Assembly (NCBI GenBank): GCA_022601535.1
Contig: JAJACK010000002.1
Span: forward strand, 124,001 to 188,000
Length of the DNA: 64,000 nucleotides
DNA from: Chlamydiales bacterium
Lineage (GTDB): Bacteria; Chlamydiota; Chlamydiia; Chlamydiales; JAAKFR01
Direction: 5' to 3'
A program made the translations under genes and the position numbers. Of this stretch, positions 28,070 through 37,125 are shown one piece after another (position 1 is the first letter of the stretch; every line of letters begins with the position of its first letter). A model generated the notes under the pieces. The model saw only the letters and a list, made by a program, of their open reading frames with translations, was not told the origin of the DNA and did no database searches.

Positions 28070-28909
28070 ATGCATATCTCTGGAAAAAAAATTGCTGACA
28101 AACTTTTAGAAGGCTACCGCTTAGAAGTTGAAAGATTGGGCATGCGTCCTAAGCTTGCGGTTGTTTTGGTTGGAAAGCACGCTCCATCAGAGGCGTATGT
28201 ACGAATGAAAGAGAAAGCGTGCTCTAAAGTTGGGGTCGACTCCCCTCTTTTTCGCTTCCCTGAAAATGTGAGCGAAAAGAGAGTCTTAGACCAAGTTCAT
28301 GCACTCAACCAAGACTCTTCTGTTCACGGTATTTTAGTTCAGCTTCCCCTGCCTGAGCAGATTGATGAGAGTCGTATTATCGATGCTATTGATCCAAAAA
28401 AGGATGTGGATGGCTTTCACCCTGTTAATTTAGGAAAACTTCTCTTAGGAGAAGAAAAGGGGTTTATCCCTTGTACACCTCTTGGGGTGCAAGTTCTTTT
28501 AGAAGAGAGCAAAATTGCAACTGCTGGAAAACATGTAGTGATTGTTGGACGGAGCAATATTGTCGGTAAGCCACTGGCGGCGTTGTTAATGCAAAAGAAA
28601 AAAGGGGCAAATGCTACAGTCACTGTGGTCCATAGTCAGACAGAAAACCTAAGTGAGATCACTCGATCGGCAGATATTTTGATCGCTGCTATGGGAAAAC
28701 CTCGCTTTATCCGGCAAGAGATGGTAAAAGAGGGTGCTGTTGTGATCGATGTGGGAATCTCTCGTGTTGAGGGGAAACTCATTGGTGATGTTGATTTTGA
28801 ATCGGTTTCGAAAAAATGTCAGGCGATCACCCCTGTTCCTGGAGGTGTAGGGCCGATGACGGTGGCGATGCTCATCCATAATACAATTCAAAGTTTTCAA
28901 TGTTGCTAA
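28070..28909 (+). CDS. folD: Bifunctional methylenetetrahydrofolate dehydrogenase/cyclohydrolase
   Basis: 279 residues from the ATG at 28070. The frame is open upstream to an ATG at 28004, but FolD proteins normally begin a few residues before the GKKIA element, and GGGA at 28063-28066 precedes this ATG. Motifs: SEAYVRMKEKACSKVG (substrate loop with the catalytic lysine), VHGILVQLPLPEQ, DVDGFHPVNLG, GRSNIVGKPLA (NADP site) and TPVPGGVGPMTVAML. It converts methylene-THF to formyl-THF in the cytosol. It overlaps apbE by 10 bases. The folD-apbE-smpB-dnaN-recF cluster is remembered from Chlamydia. Confidence 0.93.
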   Translation: MHISGKKIADKLLEGYRLEVERLGMRPKLAVVLVGKHAPSEAYVRMKEKACSKVGVDSPLFRFPENVSEKRVLDQVHALNQDSSVHGILVQLPLPEQIDESRIIDAIDPKKDVDGFHPVNLGKLLLGEEKGFIPCTPLGVQVLLEESKIATAGKHVVIVGRSNIVGKPLAALLMQKKKGANATVTVVHSQTENLSEITRSADILIAAMGKPRFIRQEMVKEGAVVIDVGISRVEGKLIGDVDFESVSKKCQAITPVPGGVGPMTVAMLIHNTIQSFQCC

Positions 28910-29859
28910 AGAAAATTTTACTTCTTTTACTTTTGACTGGATGTTCATTAAAAGAACAAAATTCAAACACTTACTCTGTTGAAAAGTATGTGATGGATAT
29001 GCCTCTTTGTGTCCAAGTTGAGAAAAAAGGAGATCTCGACTCAATCATTAATCAAACTTTTGATGAGGTGGATCGAATCTATAATAACTGGAATCCTTCT
29101 TCTGAAATATCTGATATTAATAATCTTAAAGCATTTGAGCTATTTGAGGTTTCACCACAACTTGCCCTTTTTCTTGGCAAGGTGGATCAGATCGTTCATT
29201 TGACTGAAGGACGTTTTGATCCCACGGTCAATGCATTGCAAAAATTATGGAAAAAAGAGCTTAAGAGAGGAAAGATTCCAAGTGATGAACAGATCGCCAC
29301 TGCACAAGAGGGTTTAGGATGGTCTAAAGTCCACCTCAAAGGATCTACTCTTTATAAAGAGAATAGTCAAACAACGCTTGATTTAAGTGGGATTGCAAAG
29401 GGGTATGCTGTCGATCTTTTGGCTGAAAGGTTGTATGATGCCGGATTTAAAAGTGTGTATGTCAATTGGGGTGGTGAGATTCGAACTCTTGGTCTTCACC
29501 CTTCGGGAAGAGAGTGGAGAATCGCTCTACTTGGAACTGAAGTTGTCAAAACAATCAATCAAGCAATTGCCACCTCTGGAAGTTATCTGCAACTTTGGAA
29601 GGTTGAGGGAAAATTCTACACCCATTTGATCGATCCTTTTAAGAAAGAACCTCTCTATAACCACCCTCTTTCAAGCGCAAGCGTCTTACTAGAAGATTGT
29701 ATGACCGCCGATGCGATTGCAACGACTTTGATGCTATTTAATTCAGTGTCAGAGGGAGAAGAGTGGTTTAAGCGTCATTTTCCCCATGGTGAGGCGTGGA
29801 TTATTGAGGACGCTTCATCGCGCGATCCATCTCTCGTTTCTTCTCTCTTTCAACCATAG
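28900..29859 (+). CDS. apbE: ApbE-type FAD:protein FMN transferase, lipoprotein
   Basis: A 319-residue protein with a lipoprotein signal and a lipobox ending LLTGC (Cys15). The body matches ApbE: MDMPLCVQVE, FDPTVNALQKLW, DLSGIAKGYAVDLLAERL, the substrate loop VNWGGEIRTLG, ATSGSYLQ and the metal site region THLIDPF...CMTADAIATTLM. It attaches FMN to threonine of flavoproteins such as NqrB/NqrC, which chlamydiae use in their sodium-pumping NADH dehydrogenase. The start lies inside the end of folD. The last 59 bases overlap smpB on the other strand. Confidence 0.92.
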   Translation: MLLKKILLLLLLTGCSLKEQNSNTYSVEKYVMDMPLCVQVEKKGDLDSIINQTFDEVDRIYNNWNPSSEISDINNLKAFELFEVSPQLALFLGKVDQIVHLTEGRFDPTVNALQKLWKKELKRGKIPSDEQIATAQEGLGWSKVHLKGSTLYKENSQTTLDLSGIAKGYAVDLLAERLYDAGFKSVYVNWGGEIRTLGLHPSGREWRIALLGTEVVKTINQAIATSGSYLQLWKVEGKFYTHLIDPFKKEPLYNHPLSSASVLLEDCMTADAIATTLMLFNSVSEGEEWFKRHFPHGEAWIIEDASSRDPSLVSSLFQP

Positions 29860-30250
29860 CAGCTCGTTTGTCGTGCTTTTTTCGTCCCTTGGCTGTTCCA
29901 AATTTACATTTGACTCGCCCATTTTTCAAGTAGAGAGAAAGAGGGACAAGTGTCATCCCTTTTTCCCGTATTTTTGCTTCAAGTCGTTCGAGTTCCCGCT
30001 TGTGAACGAGTAACTTTCGATCTCGACGCTCTTCATGATTATGGAGATTTCCAAAACGGTAAGCTGCAATATGGGCGCCGATGAGCCAAAGCTCTCCTTT
30101 GAGAATCCGGATATACCCCTCCTGCAAACTCCCCCCTGAGGCACGGAGTGATTTAACCTCTGTCCCCAGCAAAACAACTCCTGCCTCAAAAGTTTCTAAT
30201 ATCTCGTAGTCGTGGTATGCCTTTCGGTTGGAAACTAGTTCTTTTGTCAT
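29801..30250 (-). CDS. smpB: SsrA-binding protein SmpB
   Basis: 149 residues from the ATG at 30250. The frame continues upstream, but SmpB proteins begin at this KELVSNRKAYHDYEI segment. Motifs: GVVLLGTEVKSLRASGGSLQEGY, ELWLIGAHIAAY, RKLLVHKRELERL and the basic tail KGRKKHDKR. It binds tmRNA and delivers it to stalled ribosomes for trans-translation. It is divergent from dnaN (57 bases between) and its 3' end overlaps apbE by 59 bases. No tmRNA gene was seen in this window. Confidence 0.94.
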   Translation of the reverse strand: MTKELVSNRKAYHDYEILETFEAGVVLLGTEVKSLRASGGSLQEGYIRILKGELWLIGAHIAAYRFGNLHNHEERRDRKLLVHKRELERLEAKIREKGMTLVPLSLYLKNGRVKCKFGTAKGRKKHDKRAAMVEREKKREMDRAMKRPQ

Positions 30251-30307
30251 AATTGAAAATAGGATAGCATGTTTTGTAATCGAAAGTCTATGACGTAAGG
30301 ATGAAGA

Positions 30308-31411
30308 ATGAAGTTTGTTGTTTCTCGAGCTGAGCTCGCTGGATTGATTCGAAAAATTCAAAATATTGTTCCACAAAATGCCCCTATCCCGGTCCTCTCT
30401 AACTTTTTGATCGAAGCAAATGAGGGAGAGCTCGTATTTACTGCGACCGATCTCACTGTGGGAACGAGATGTCAGGCACAGGCTAAAGTGTATGAAAAGG
30501 GGTCGCTTTCAATTCCCTCCAAGCGGTTTTTTCAGCTTGTGAGAGAATTGACAGATAGTAGCATTGAAGTCCTTGCTGCTGATGGGGAAATGGCAGAGAT
30601 CAAGTCGGGATCCTCCCGTTTCCGGCTCAATGGAATGGATAAAAATGAATACCCCCTTCTCCCCGATCTTGGAGAGGCAACAAAATTTACTGTTAAGAGC
30701 GATGCCCTTAAAGAGAGCCTTTTTTGCACCTCATTTGCTGTCTCAAAAGAGGATAGCCGTTTTGTTTTGACAGGTGTTTTAATGCGAATCATCGATGGAA
30801 AGGCGATTTTTGTCGGAACAGATGGGAAGCGGCTGGCAAAAACAGAGCTTCAAATTCCTCTTGCCTCAGATGAGAGTGGAGAGTACATCCTTCCAATTAA
30901 AGCTGTCGATGAAATCGTTAAAAATCTCTCAGATGGTGACGATGCAACGATCTACCTCACGGAAGACAAAGTTGCTGTTGATGTCGGAGATACACTTCTT
31001 GTAACAAAATTGCTCTCTGGAGAATATCCTGATTTTGAGCAGGTGATCGCTTCTAAAAGTGAGAAAAAAGTTTCACTCCATCGGGAAGAGTTGATTGTAT
31101 TGCTTCGGCAAATCTCTCTTTTCACAAACGAAAATTCCCACTCTGTCCGTTTCACATTCGTTCCAGGAGAGCTGATTTTAACAGCAAACTGTGCAGATGT
31201 AGGAGAAGGGAAAGTGAGCATGCCTGTAAATTATGATGGCCCAAAATTGGAAATTGCATTTAACCCTTTCTACTTCTTGGATATTTTACGTCACAGTAAG
31301 GATGAAACGGTCTCCTTGGGTGTCTCTGACTCGTATAACCCCGGTATTTTGACTGATTCAACCAATAGCTTATTCATTATCATGCCGATGAGATTAAATG
31401 ATGAGGCTTGA
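30308..31411 (+). CDS. dnaN: DNA polymerase III beta sliding clamp
   Basis: 367 residues, the normal length, in three clamp domains. Recognisable stretches are PVLSNFLIEA, GSLSIPSKRFFQLVREL, GSSRFRLNGMDKNEYPLLPDL, FVLTGVLMRI, LLSGEYPDFEQVI and the C-terminal LFIIMPMRL, which carries the ligand-binding pocket end. It tethers polymerase to DNA. AAGG lies shortly before the start at 30308; an earlier ATG at 30301 is in another frame. It overlaps recF by 14 bases. Confidence 0.96.
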   Translation: MKFVVSRAELAGLIRKIQNIVPQNAPIPVLSNFLIEANEGELVFTATDLTVGTRCQAQAKVYEKGSLSIPSKRFFQLVRELTDSSIEVLAADGEMAEIKSGSSRFRLNGMDKNEYPLLPDLGEATKFTVKSDALKESLFCTSFAVSKEDSRFVLTGVLMRIIDGKAIFVGTDGKRLAKTELQIPLASDESGEYILPIKAVDEIVKNLSDGDDATIYLTEDKVAVDVGDTLLVTKLLSGEYPDFEQVIASKSEKKVSLHREELIVLLRQISLFTNENSHSVRFTFVPGELILTANCADVGEGKVSMPVNYDGPKLEIAFNPFYFLDILRHSKDETVSLGVSDSYNPGILTDSTNSLFIIMPMRLNDEA

Positions 31412-32423
31412 GCGCCTCTACCTCCGCCATTTTCGAAATTTTGAAGAAGCGACCCTCTTATTTTCCCCAGAGATCAACTTGATCTACGGGGAAAATGCTC
31501 AAGGGAAAACCTCGATTTTAGAAGCAATTTATCTCTTAATTACGGGACGCTCTTTCCGTGCTCGTCATTTGAGCGATTTAATTCAATTTGGAAAAGATGC
31601 TTTTGTCATTGAAGCAACTTTTGAAAAAAATGGAGTAAGCCAGCAACTTTCAATGCAATACAATGGGAAAGAGCGACGGATCTGCTTGGGCGTCACTCCC
31701 CTTCCCAAGCTAAGCTCCCTCTTAGGTATCCTTCAAGGTGTTCTTCTAACTCCTGAAGATGATGCTCTAGCTAAAGGGCTGCCTAAGGTGCGTCGCCATT
31801 TTCTCGACCTTCATATCGCTCAATTTGATCCGCTCTACATCCATCACCTCTCCCGTTATACCAAAGCGATGCGCCATCGCAATGTGTTGTTGCGGGAGCA
31901 AAAAACGGCTCTTCTCTCTCCATTTGAAGAAACAATGGAAGAAGCTGCGTCTTATTTAAGTAAAAAGCGACTCTCTGTTTTAAAAGAGTTAGAGCAAAAG
32001 ATTGATCACGACCCAGAGAAAATTTCTCTTCAGTACGCTCCCTCTTTATTTTCCACAGAACAAAGAGAGAAAGAATTGATTTTAGGAACCACTTTAAGCG
32101 GCCCTCATAAGGATGATTTTATCCCCTATCTCGATGAGAGAGAAGTGAAAAATTTTGCAAGTGAAGGACAAAAACGGTCGTGTGTTGCCGCTTTAAAGTT
32201 GGCGCAATTTCACCATCTTTGTTCAAATGTGGGAGAGCTGCCTCTTCTTTTAATCGATGATTTTGGGATTAGCTTTGATCAAAAAAGGGAACGCTCTCTT
32301 TTTGAAAAAATAGAGAGTCAAGGACAAGTTTTCCTTACAACTTGTCAGCCAAAAGAGATGAAGGCGCACCCTCTTCTTGTGGTCGCTGGAAAAATCGAAA
32401 CGCCAGAGCTCCAAGTATCATAA
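31398..32423 (+). CDS. recF: DNA replication/repair protein RecF
   Basis: 341 residues. Motifs: LRHFRNFEEATLLFSPEINLIYGENAQGKT with the Walker A GENAQGKTS near residue 30, LTPEDDALAKGLPKVRRHFLD, TTLSGPHKDDF, the signature FASEGQKRSCVAALKLAQ and Walker B LLLIDDFGISFD. It loads RecA at gaps with RecO and RecR. It starts at ATGATG inside the end of dnaN. The last 89 bases overlap the convergent MFS gene, a long antisense overlap. The recF C-terminus still shows the expected FLTTCQ segment before the overlap region ends. Confidence 0.94.
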   Translation: MMRLERLYLRHFRNFEEATLLFSPEINLIYGENAQGKTSILEAIYLLITGRSFRARHLSDLIQFGKDAFVIEATFEKNGVSQQLSMQYNGKERRICLGVTPLPKLSSLLGILQGVLLTPEDDALAKGLPKVRRHFLDLHIAQFDPLYIHHLSRYTKAMRHRNVLLREQKTALLSPFEETMEEAASYLSKKRLSVLKELEQKIDHDPEKISLQYAPSLFSTEQREKELILGTTLSGPHKDDFIPYLDEREVKNFASEGQKRSCVAALKLAQFHHLCSNVGELPLLLIDDFGISFDQKRERSLFEKIESQGQVFLTTCQPKEMKAHPLLVVAGKIETPELQVS

Positions 32424-33591
32424 GCGTTCCTCCTGCAACCACAGCAATCCAAGGGAATACCCCGACAAGTGTTCCGCAAACAAAGGGGCTGAGGGCAACT
32501 CCTATCGCATTGATCGCTTGGTAAATTCCCATGGTCCTTCCCTGAATATCGACAGAGACTGTATTGGAGATGATTGTTGCTGTTGTCGGGTAGATAAATG
32601 CCATAAAAAATTGAACAACAGGCGTATACACCCAAAGTGTCTTTGGACTGTAGATAAAGACCAGCATCAAAAGAGCGATTCCTGAAAAAAGCTGCGCGAA
32701 AAAAAGCGCCTTTCTAGGTCCAACTCGATTGGCAATTGGAGAGACGACAAAACCGGCAAAAAGAGCGTAAAAAATAGCACCATACCCGTAGTAGAGTCCC
32801 GTTTGTTCTGGTCTAAAAGCAAAGCGGCTAGAGAGAAAAAGTGCGATAAACTCGGTAAAAAATGCCCAACCAAGGGTAAAAATCAAAAGACCTATAAATA
32901 GGCTATGCAACGCTTTTAACTTCACAGCATCTTTGATAAGGGAAAAGCTCTCAAAAAGAGCCACTCGTTTGTTTTTATGAACTTGTGGATAGTGGCTCTC
33001 CTGTAGCTTCCAAAAAACCAATAAAATATTGATCGAAACCAAGATCAAAGAGACCCAAAAAACAGAAGAGAATCCCATTTTTTGAGCCAACACTCCTCCA
33101 ACAAAAGGAGCGAGGGTAAATCCCGCACCAAAGCTCATGCTCAAAAGACCAAAATTACGCGCTTTATTCTCTTGGTCACTCACATCGGCTATGGCAGCCC
33201 CAAGGACAGATCCATTCCCCGCTGCAATTCCAACAAGAGCACGGTAGATGGCAAGAAAAACAAGGCTGTGAAACGTCACTCCTAAAATAGCAAAAACATA
33301 TCCAGAAAGGGCGATAAAAAGGGTTCCTAGAATCACTTTTCTTCGCCCTCGAACATCGGAAAGAGCCCCCATAAAAGGAGCGCTAAAAAATTGCATCAAA
33401 GGGTGAAGTGCAATCAAAATACCGAGCCACAACCCCTTGGTTGCATCTGTTGCTCCTGGAGAGAAAAAATCAAAAGAGGGATCGAAAAGGAGATAGGCAA
33501 AAACAGGGTAGACGATTGCAATTCCGGCATAATCGATAAAACCGGAAAAAAACAGAGTAAAAAGGGTCGATCTAGAACGATTTGTAGGCAT
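32335..33591 (-). CDS. MFS transporter, TetA/drug-efflux type
   Basis: 418 residues with 12 membrane segments and the MFS loop 2-3 signature GALSDVRGRRKVIL. FGAGFTLAPFVGGVLA in segment 5 is the motif C of drug:H+ antiporters. It probably exports, or imports, a small molecule across the inner membrane; the substrate cannot be told. The final ~30 residues are read from DNA antisense to the recF end. The Inc-like gene upstream on the same strand ends 9 bases before this start and may be in the same unit. Confidence 0.88.
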   Translation of the reverse strand: MPTNRSRSTLFTLFFSGFIDYAGIAIVYPVFAYLLFDPSFDFFSPGATDATKGLWLGILIALHPLMQFFSAPFMGALSDVRGRRKVILGTLFIALSGYVFAILGVTFHSLVFLAIYRALVGIAAGNGSVLGAAIADVSDQENKARNFGLLSMSFGAGFTLAPFVGGVLAQKMGFSSVFWVSLILVSINILLVFWKLQESHYPQVHKNKRVALFESFSLIKDAVKLKALHSLFIGLLIFTLGWAFFTEFIALFLSSRFAFRPEQTGLYYGYGAIFYALFAGFVVSPIANRVGPRKALFFAQLFSGIALLMLVFIYSPKTLWVYTPVVQFFMAFIYPTTATIISNTVSVDIQGRTMGIYQAINAIGVALSPFVCGTLVGVFPWIAVVAGGTLMILGALAFRFFQRPQEEGAPSSLLADKL

Positions 33592-33600
33592 AGGACATTA

Positions 33601-34419
33601 TTATGCCTGAGAAACCTTTTTAATTTCTTCTTCTTTCTTCTCTTGTAAGTACAATCTTACCAATGTTGGAATAAATGAAATCGCTGTTGAAGAGAGAAGT
33701 AAACTCGATCCTACCGTGCTAAAATGGGCAGAGGAGACCAGGATAAGAATAGAAGCTGTGATCGCCATTCCTGAGCTTATGACACAAAATGACTGCTGGA
33801 AGAGAGAAAAACGAATCCCCTTTAAAGCTTTAGCCCTAAATTCAGACGCTTCTAAACCTTCAAAATTTTGATGAAAAGGTTTAAAAAGAAGGTTGAATAA
33901 CCCCTTCTCCCTCGACCCCTCTTCGCTCTTATAATACTCTATTTTTTGATCAATCTGCCGGTAAGCCTTGATTGTTCGACCCAAAGACCAAGTAGATGAA
34001 GTAAATTCCAATGCACTAAATCCAAGCGTGATTGCAGGAATAATTCTGTTAAAAACCTGTGTGTAGTGAGGAAGAGCCGAAAAGCCTGTAAGGTTAGCTG
34101 TTCCAGAAAAAGGTTTGAGCATCTCACTAAAGACATTTCCCACTGATCCCATAGCACTTGTGACCCAAAAAACCTTGTCTTTTAACTTTTCTGAGAGAGA
34201 GGCTTGCTTAATTCGATCACGAAAATTTCCTAAAGCTGTGTAGAGATTCCAAGGAGCGAAGAGAACGCTGATATAGGGGAAAACCTTTGCAGCACCCTTT
34301 GCAGCTAAGTTTGCTGAAAGGGCTGCTGTAGAAAAGCTTCGGCTGAGAAGGGAGATAATACTCCATCTCTCAACTGCATCTAAAGCTTTGACAGGGGTGG
34401 TTTTATATGTGTAGCTCAT
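33601..34419 (-). CDS. Candidate Inc-like membrane protein (272 aa)
   Basis: No recognised family. It has several moderately hydrophobic helices. The clearest bilobed pair is near the C-terminus (about residues 212-257, FCVISSGMAITASILILVSS and LLLSSTAISFIPTLVRLYL), followed by a KKEEEIKK tail. A further weak segment lies near 125-145. The start is supported by GAGGAAAAAAG before the ATG. A bilobed hydrophobic domain without signal peptide is compatible with an inclusion-membrane protein, but a plain inner-membrane protein is equally possible. It lies just upstream of the MFS gene on the same strand. Confidence 0.62.
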   Translation of the reverse strand: MSYTYKTTPVKALDAVERWSIISLLSRSFSTAALSANLAAKGAAKVFPYISVLFAPWNLYTALGNFRDRIKQASLSEKLKDKVFWVTSAMGSVGNVFSEMLKPFSGTANLTGFSALPHYTQVFNRIIPAITLGFSALEFTSSTWSLGRTIKAYRQIDQKIEYYKSEEGSREKGLFNLLFKPFHQNFEGLEASEFRAKALKGIRFSLFQQSFCVISSGMAITASILILVSSAHFSTVGSSLLLSSTAISFIPTLVRLYLQEKKEEEIKKVSQA

Positions 34420-34506
34420 CTTTTTTCCTCACTTCCTATTTTACCAAATCCCCATTAAGTTAAAATAAAGGTTTTGTTAATTTAAAGAATTGGTTATAAG
34501 CTATGT

Positions 34507-35193
34507 ATGCTCTCTGTAGAAGATGTTTATTTTGGATACGACCACCCGATTTTAAAGGGAATTTCCTTCAAAGCCTCCCCAGGGGAGATCCTTGCTTTGA
34601 TCGGCACCTCAGGATCGGGTAAAACAACCCTTTTTAAGCTCATTACCGGTCTTTTAACTCCAGACCGGGGAGATGTTCACCTAGAGGGGCTTTGCACCTA
34701 TATGCAGCAAGAAGACCTCCTTCTCCCCTGGAGGAGTGTCCTCGAAAATATCCTTCTCCCCTGTGAGCTCGGTCCTTCTCCTGCCCCTGCTCTTAAGAGT
34801 CGCGCAAAACAGCTTCTTAATCTCGTAGGCCTTCCTGGATGTGAAGAGATGTACCCCTCTGAGCTCTCAGGAGGGATGAGGCAACGAGTCGCTCTTGCGC
34901 GTACACTCATTCAAGAATGCCCCTTGATGCTCCTTGACGAGCCATTTGGTTCACTTGACGTATTGATCCGAGAGCAACTCTATTTCCTTCTCAAGCAAAT
35001 CCGAGATGCTTATGGGAAGACAATTGTCCTCATTACACACGATTTCCACGACGCAATTGCACTTGCAGACCGCGTTTTAGTTCTTTCTTTAGGACAGATT
35101 ATGGGAGATTTTTCTACAGAGGATCGACCTGCAGAAGAGCTCAAGAAATCGATCCGTCACTGTTTAGAGGCTTGTGCTGGACAAGTAACTTGA
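34507..35193 (+). CDS. ABC transporter ATPase, SsuB/TauB-like, without local partners
   Basis: A 228-residue ATPase with Walker A GTSGSGKTT, Q-loop MQQEDLLLPWRSVLENILLP (the branch typical of nitrate/sulfonate/taurine and hydroxymethylpyrimidine importers), signature LSGGMRQRVALARTL, Walker B PLMLLDEPFGSLD and switch LITHD. No permease or binding protein gene is adjacent, so its partners must lie elsewhere. A TATAAG (34495-34500) lies 6 bases before the ATG and there is no Shine-Dalgarno. The 3' end overlaps the convergent HD hydrolase by 30 bases. Confidence 0.85.
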   Translation: MLSVEDVYFGYDHPILKGISFKASPGEILALIGTSGSGKTTLFKLITGLLTPDRGDVHLEGLCTYMQQEDLLLPWRSVLENILLPCELGPSPAPALKSRAKQLLNLVGLPGCEEMYPSELSGGMRQRVALARTLIQECPLMLLDEPFGSLDVLIREQLYFLLKQIRDAYGKTIVLITHDFHDAIALADRVLVLSLGQIMGDFSTEDRPAEELKKSIRHCLEACAGQVT

Positions 35194-36318
35194 GATCTTT
35201 CCTTTCCAGTCGGGATGTACATAGAGGAAGGGACCTTTAGCACCGAGTGGAATGGAGTTGAGAAAGGGAGAGGCAAGTTTTGCTGAGACCTTTTCCTGAT
35301 TTTCCATCAAAACGGGGAAATCTCGTTCCCCTTTTTTCTGTTGCACATGATCGATAATTACATTCGAAGAGAACTCTTTTTGTAAGCTTTTCTCATTAAA
35401 AGTCTGTTTCCACGCCACTTCAACAAAAGGAGCTTTTCGCTGTAAGATAGCAGCAGCATCATAATTCCCTCTATTTGCCAATGTATGTGCGGCGTTGAGA
35501 ATCGTGTAATCACACTCCTCCACATATTCCTCCACATTTTTGGGAAATCCCCGCTCTTTAAAGTAGATCTCCATCACCCGTTTCATATGTTGAGAAAAAA
35601 GGCGTACTTTAGGTAGATGAGCGACACGCGAATACATTAAATAGCGAGCAATCCAAAGAGATTCAACGGACTGCATTCCTGATGATGAAACTCCAATCAT
35701 AGGAGATGGTGTTTCAATCAACCGGAGGCTGTCAATCAATTGGTGATAATCGAAATGACCATAATTAGCTCCTGTATAGTAGGAGTCACGCAAAAGGTAA
35801 TCGATTCGATCCGCTCCAAAATTATCTTCCATAATGATCTGAGAGAGAAATTTCTCCCAAGGGGTCATTTCAAGGTCGTGCTCCTCAACAGCAAGTTTAA
35901 CGATATCGCTACAAGCATGAGGACCAACCTCTTTCCAGATTTGTCTTAACTCGTCAGATTCAACAATGCGGCGGGTCATCTCCTCATGTCCCCCCTCTTC
36001 TAAAAAGCATGTCTCAGCTGTGTGAGAGAAAGGGAGATGCCCCATGTCGTGACAAAGAGCTGCTAAACGGACGATCTGCCTCCAGTAAGGGTCGCTTTTT
36101 TTGACCAACTTGGAGTAGATCTTGTCAGCGATCTCCATTACGCCAAGAGAGTGTTCAAAACGGGAGTGCGTCGCACCTGGATAGATGAGATAGGTCACTC
36201 CCATCTGTCTGATATAACGCAGTCTTTGAAAATAGCGGGAATCGATCACCCGTTTTTCAAGTGAATTGAATCGGACAAACCCGTGAATTGGGTCACAAAC
36301 TTTCATCGTATTTTCCAT
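35164..36318 (-). CDS. HD-domain phosphohydrolase (SAMHD1/dGTPase-like)
   Basis: 384 residues. KVCDPIHGFVRF at the start, the TH-S-RFEHSLGVMEIA helix, the metal-binding HD pair in LAALCHDMGHLPFSHTAE and the later DNFGADRIDYLLRDSYY all match the HD superfamily of COG1078, which includes SAMHD1-type nucleotide triphosphohydrolases. It may hydrolyse dNTPs or another nucleotide; the substrate is not evident. The C-terminal ~130 residues are a helical regulatory-looking part. It is convergent with and overlaps the ABC ATPase gene by 30 bases. Confidence 0.85.
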   Translation of the reverse strand: MENTMKVCDPIHGFVRFNSLEKRVIDSRYFQRLRYIRQMGVTYLIYPGATHSRFEHSLGVMEIADKIYSKLVKKSDPYWRQIVRLAALCHDMGHLPFSHTAETCFLEEGGHEEMTRRIVESDELRQIWKEVGPHACSDIVKLAVEEHDLEMTPWEKFLSQIIMEDNFGADRIDYLLRDSYYTGANYGHFDYHQLIDSLRLIETPSPMIGVSSSGMQSVESLWIARYLMYSRVAHLPKVRLFSQHMKRVMEIYFKERGFPKNVEEYVEECDYTILNAAHTLANRGNYDAAAILQRKAPFVEVAWKQTFNEKSLQKEFSSNVIIDHVQQKKGERDFPVLMENQEKVSAKLASPFLNSIPLGAKGPFLYVHPDWKGKISSYLSSTSL

Positions 36319-36408
36319 TGAAACAAGAGTATGCCAACACCCTTAATTCGACAATCTATTTATTTGTTGTTGAAAAAATCGACAGATCCCCTTTAATTTT
36401 AATCTGAA

Positions 36409-37125
36409 ATGACAACCTCTTCCCTTCCAGAACTGAGAGCTGAAGCTGATCGACACGGGTGTATTGGAAGTGTTTCTCTAGGATCTGCGACAGTCATTAT
36501 TCTGGTAGCTCTTACAATTATTGGATGTTCTTGCGCCTGTTTGGCACTTCCCGGTGTCAATGCAATGACCCAGATCGTCAAGCCAGTTATTCTCCCCTGT
36601 CTTGGAGCTCTTCTCCTCTCTATCCCCTTGATCCGTATCTCTGTTTGGCGAGAAAAATCACAAGCAAACGTGATGAGAATTTTTTTGGATAAAGCAAAAA
36701 AACAGATCGATGAAGGGGCTTTTTCAACAAAGCTCGAGCCAGCCAGGCGTGAATGGTTTGTCCAAACGATTTTAAATGGAGAGAAGAGTGGTATTCGAGG
36801 AGAAAATATCATTTCAAAGCTTGAGAAACTCTATCCAAAAGAAGATGAGAAGAAAACAGATGATGAAAAGCGTATCACCAAAGGATTGGAAAAAATCAAA
36901 GCGTGGTTAAAAGATTCTGAATGGGCAAAAGAGCTCGAGAAAGCAAAAGAGAAAATCGATGTTGCTACAGATCTAAATGTTGATCGAGTTCTTGAGATTA
37001 TAGAAGAGACAGATGCTAGAGAGTCAAAGGAAAAAGCAGTTGAAGATCTGCTCGATTACTACCCCGAAAATGGTCCGATTGCTGAGATTTTGAAAAAAGC
37101 GAAGGATGCGGCTGCCAAGATTTGA
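36409..37125 (+). CDS. Candidate Inc protein: bilobed hydrophobic domain plus charged helical tail
   Basis: 238 residues. The N-terminal 23 residues are polar. A bilobed hydrophobic domain of two ~20-residue segments (about 24-46 and 58-78, split by NAMTQIVKPV) follows, and the last ~150 residues are rich in Lys/Glu with helical periodicity. This is the classical Inc layout: no signal peptide, membrane hairpin, coiled cytosolic domain. There is no Shine-Dalgarno. TTGAAA (36370-36375) and TTTAAT (36392-36397), 16 apart, give a promoter about 11 bases before the ATG. The stop codon lies inside the opposite-strand tRNA-Ile gene. Confidence 0.68.
   Translation: MTTSSLPELRAEADRHGCIGSVSLGSATVIILVALTIIGCSCACLALPGVNAMTQIVKPVILPCLGALLLSIPLIRISVWREKSQANVMRIFLDKAKKQIDEGAFSTKLEPARREWFVQTILNGEKSGIRGENIISKLEKLYPKEDEKKTDDEKRITKGLEKIKAWLKDSEWAKELEKAKEKIDVATDLNVDRVLEIIEETDARESKEKAVEDLLDYYPENGPIAEILKKAKDAAAKI

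Noticed and set aside
30251-30376. N-terminal extension of smpB into dnaN
   Set aside because: SmpB families start at the KELVSNRKAYHDYEI segment; the extension is antisense to the dnaN start and its promoter region.
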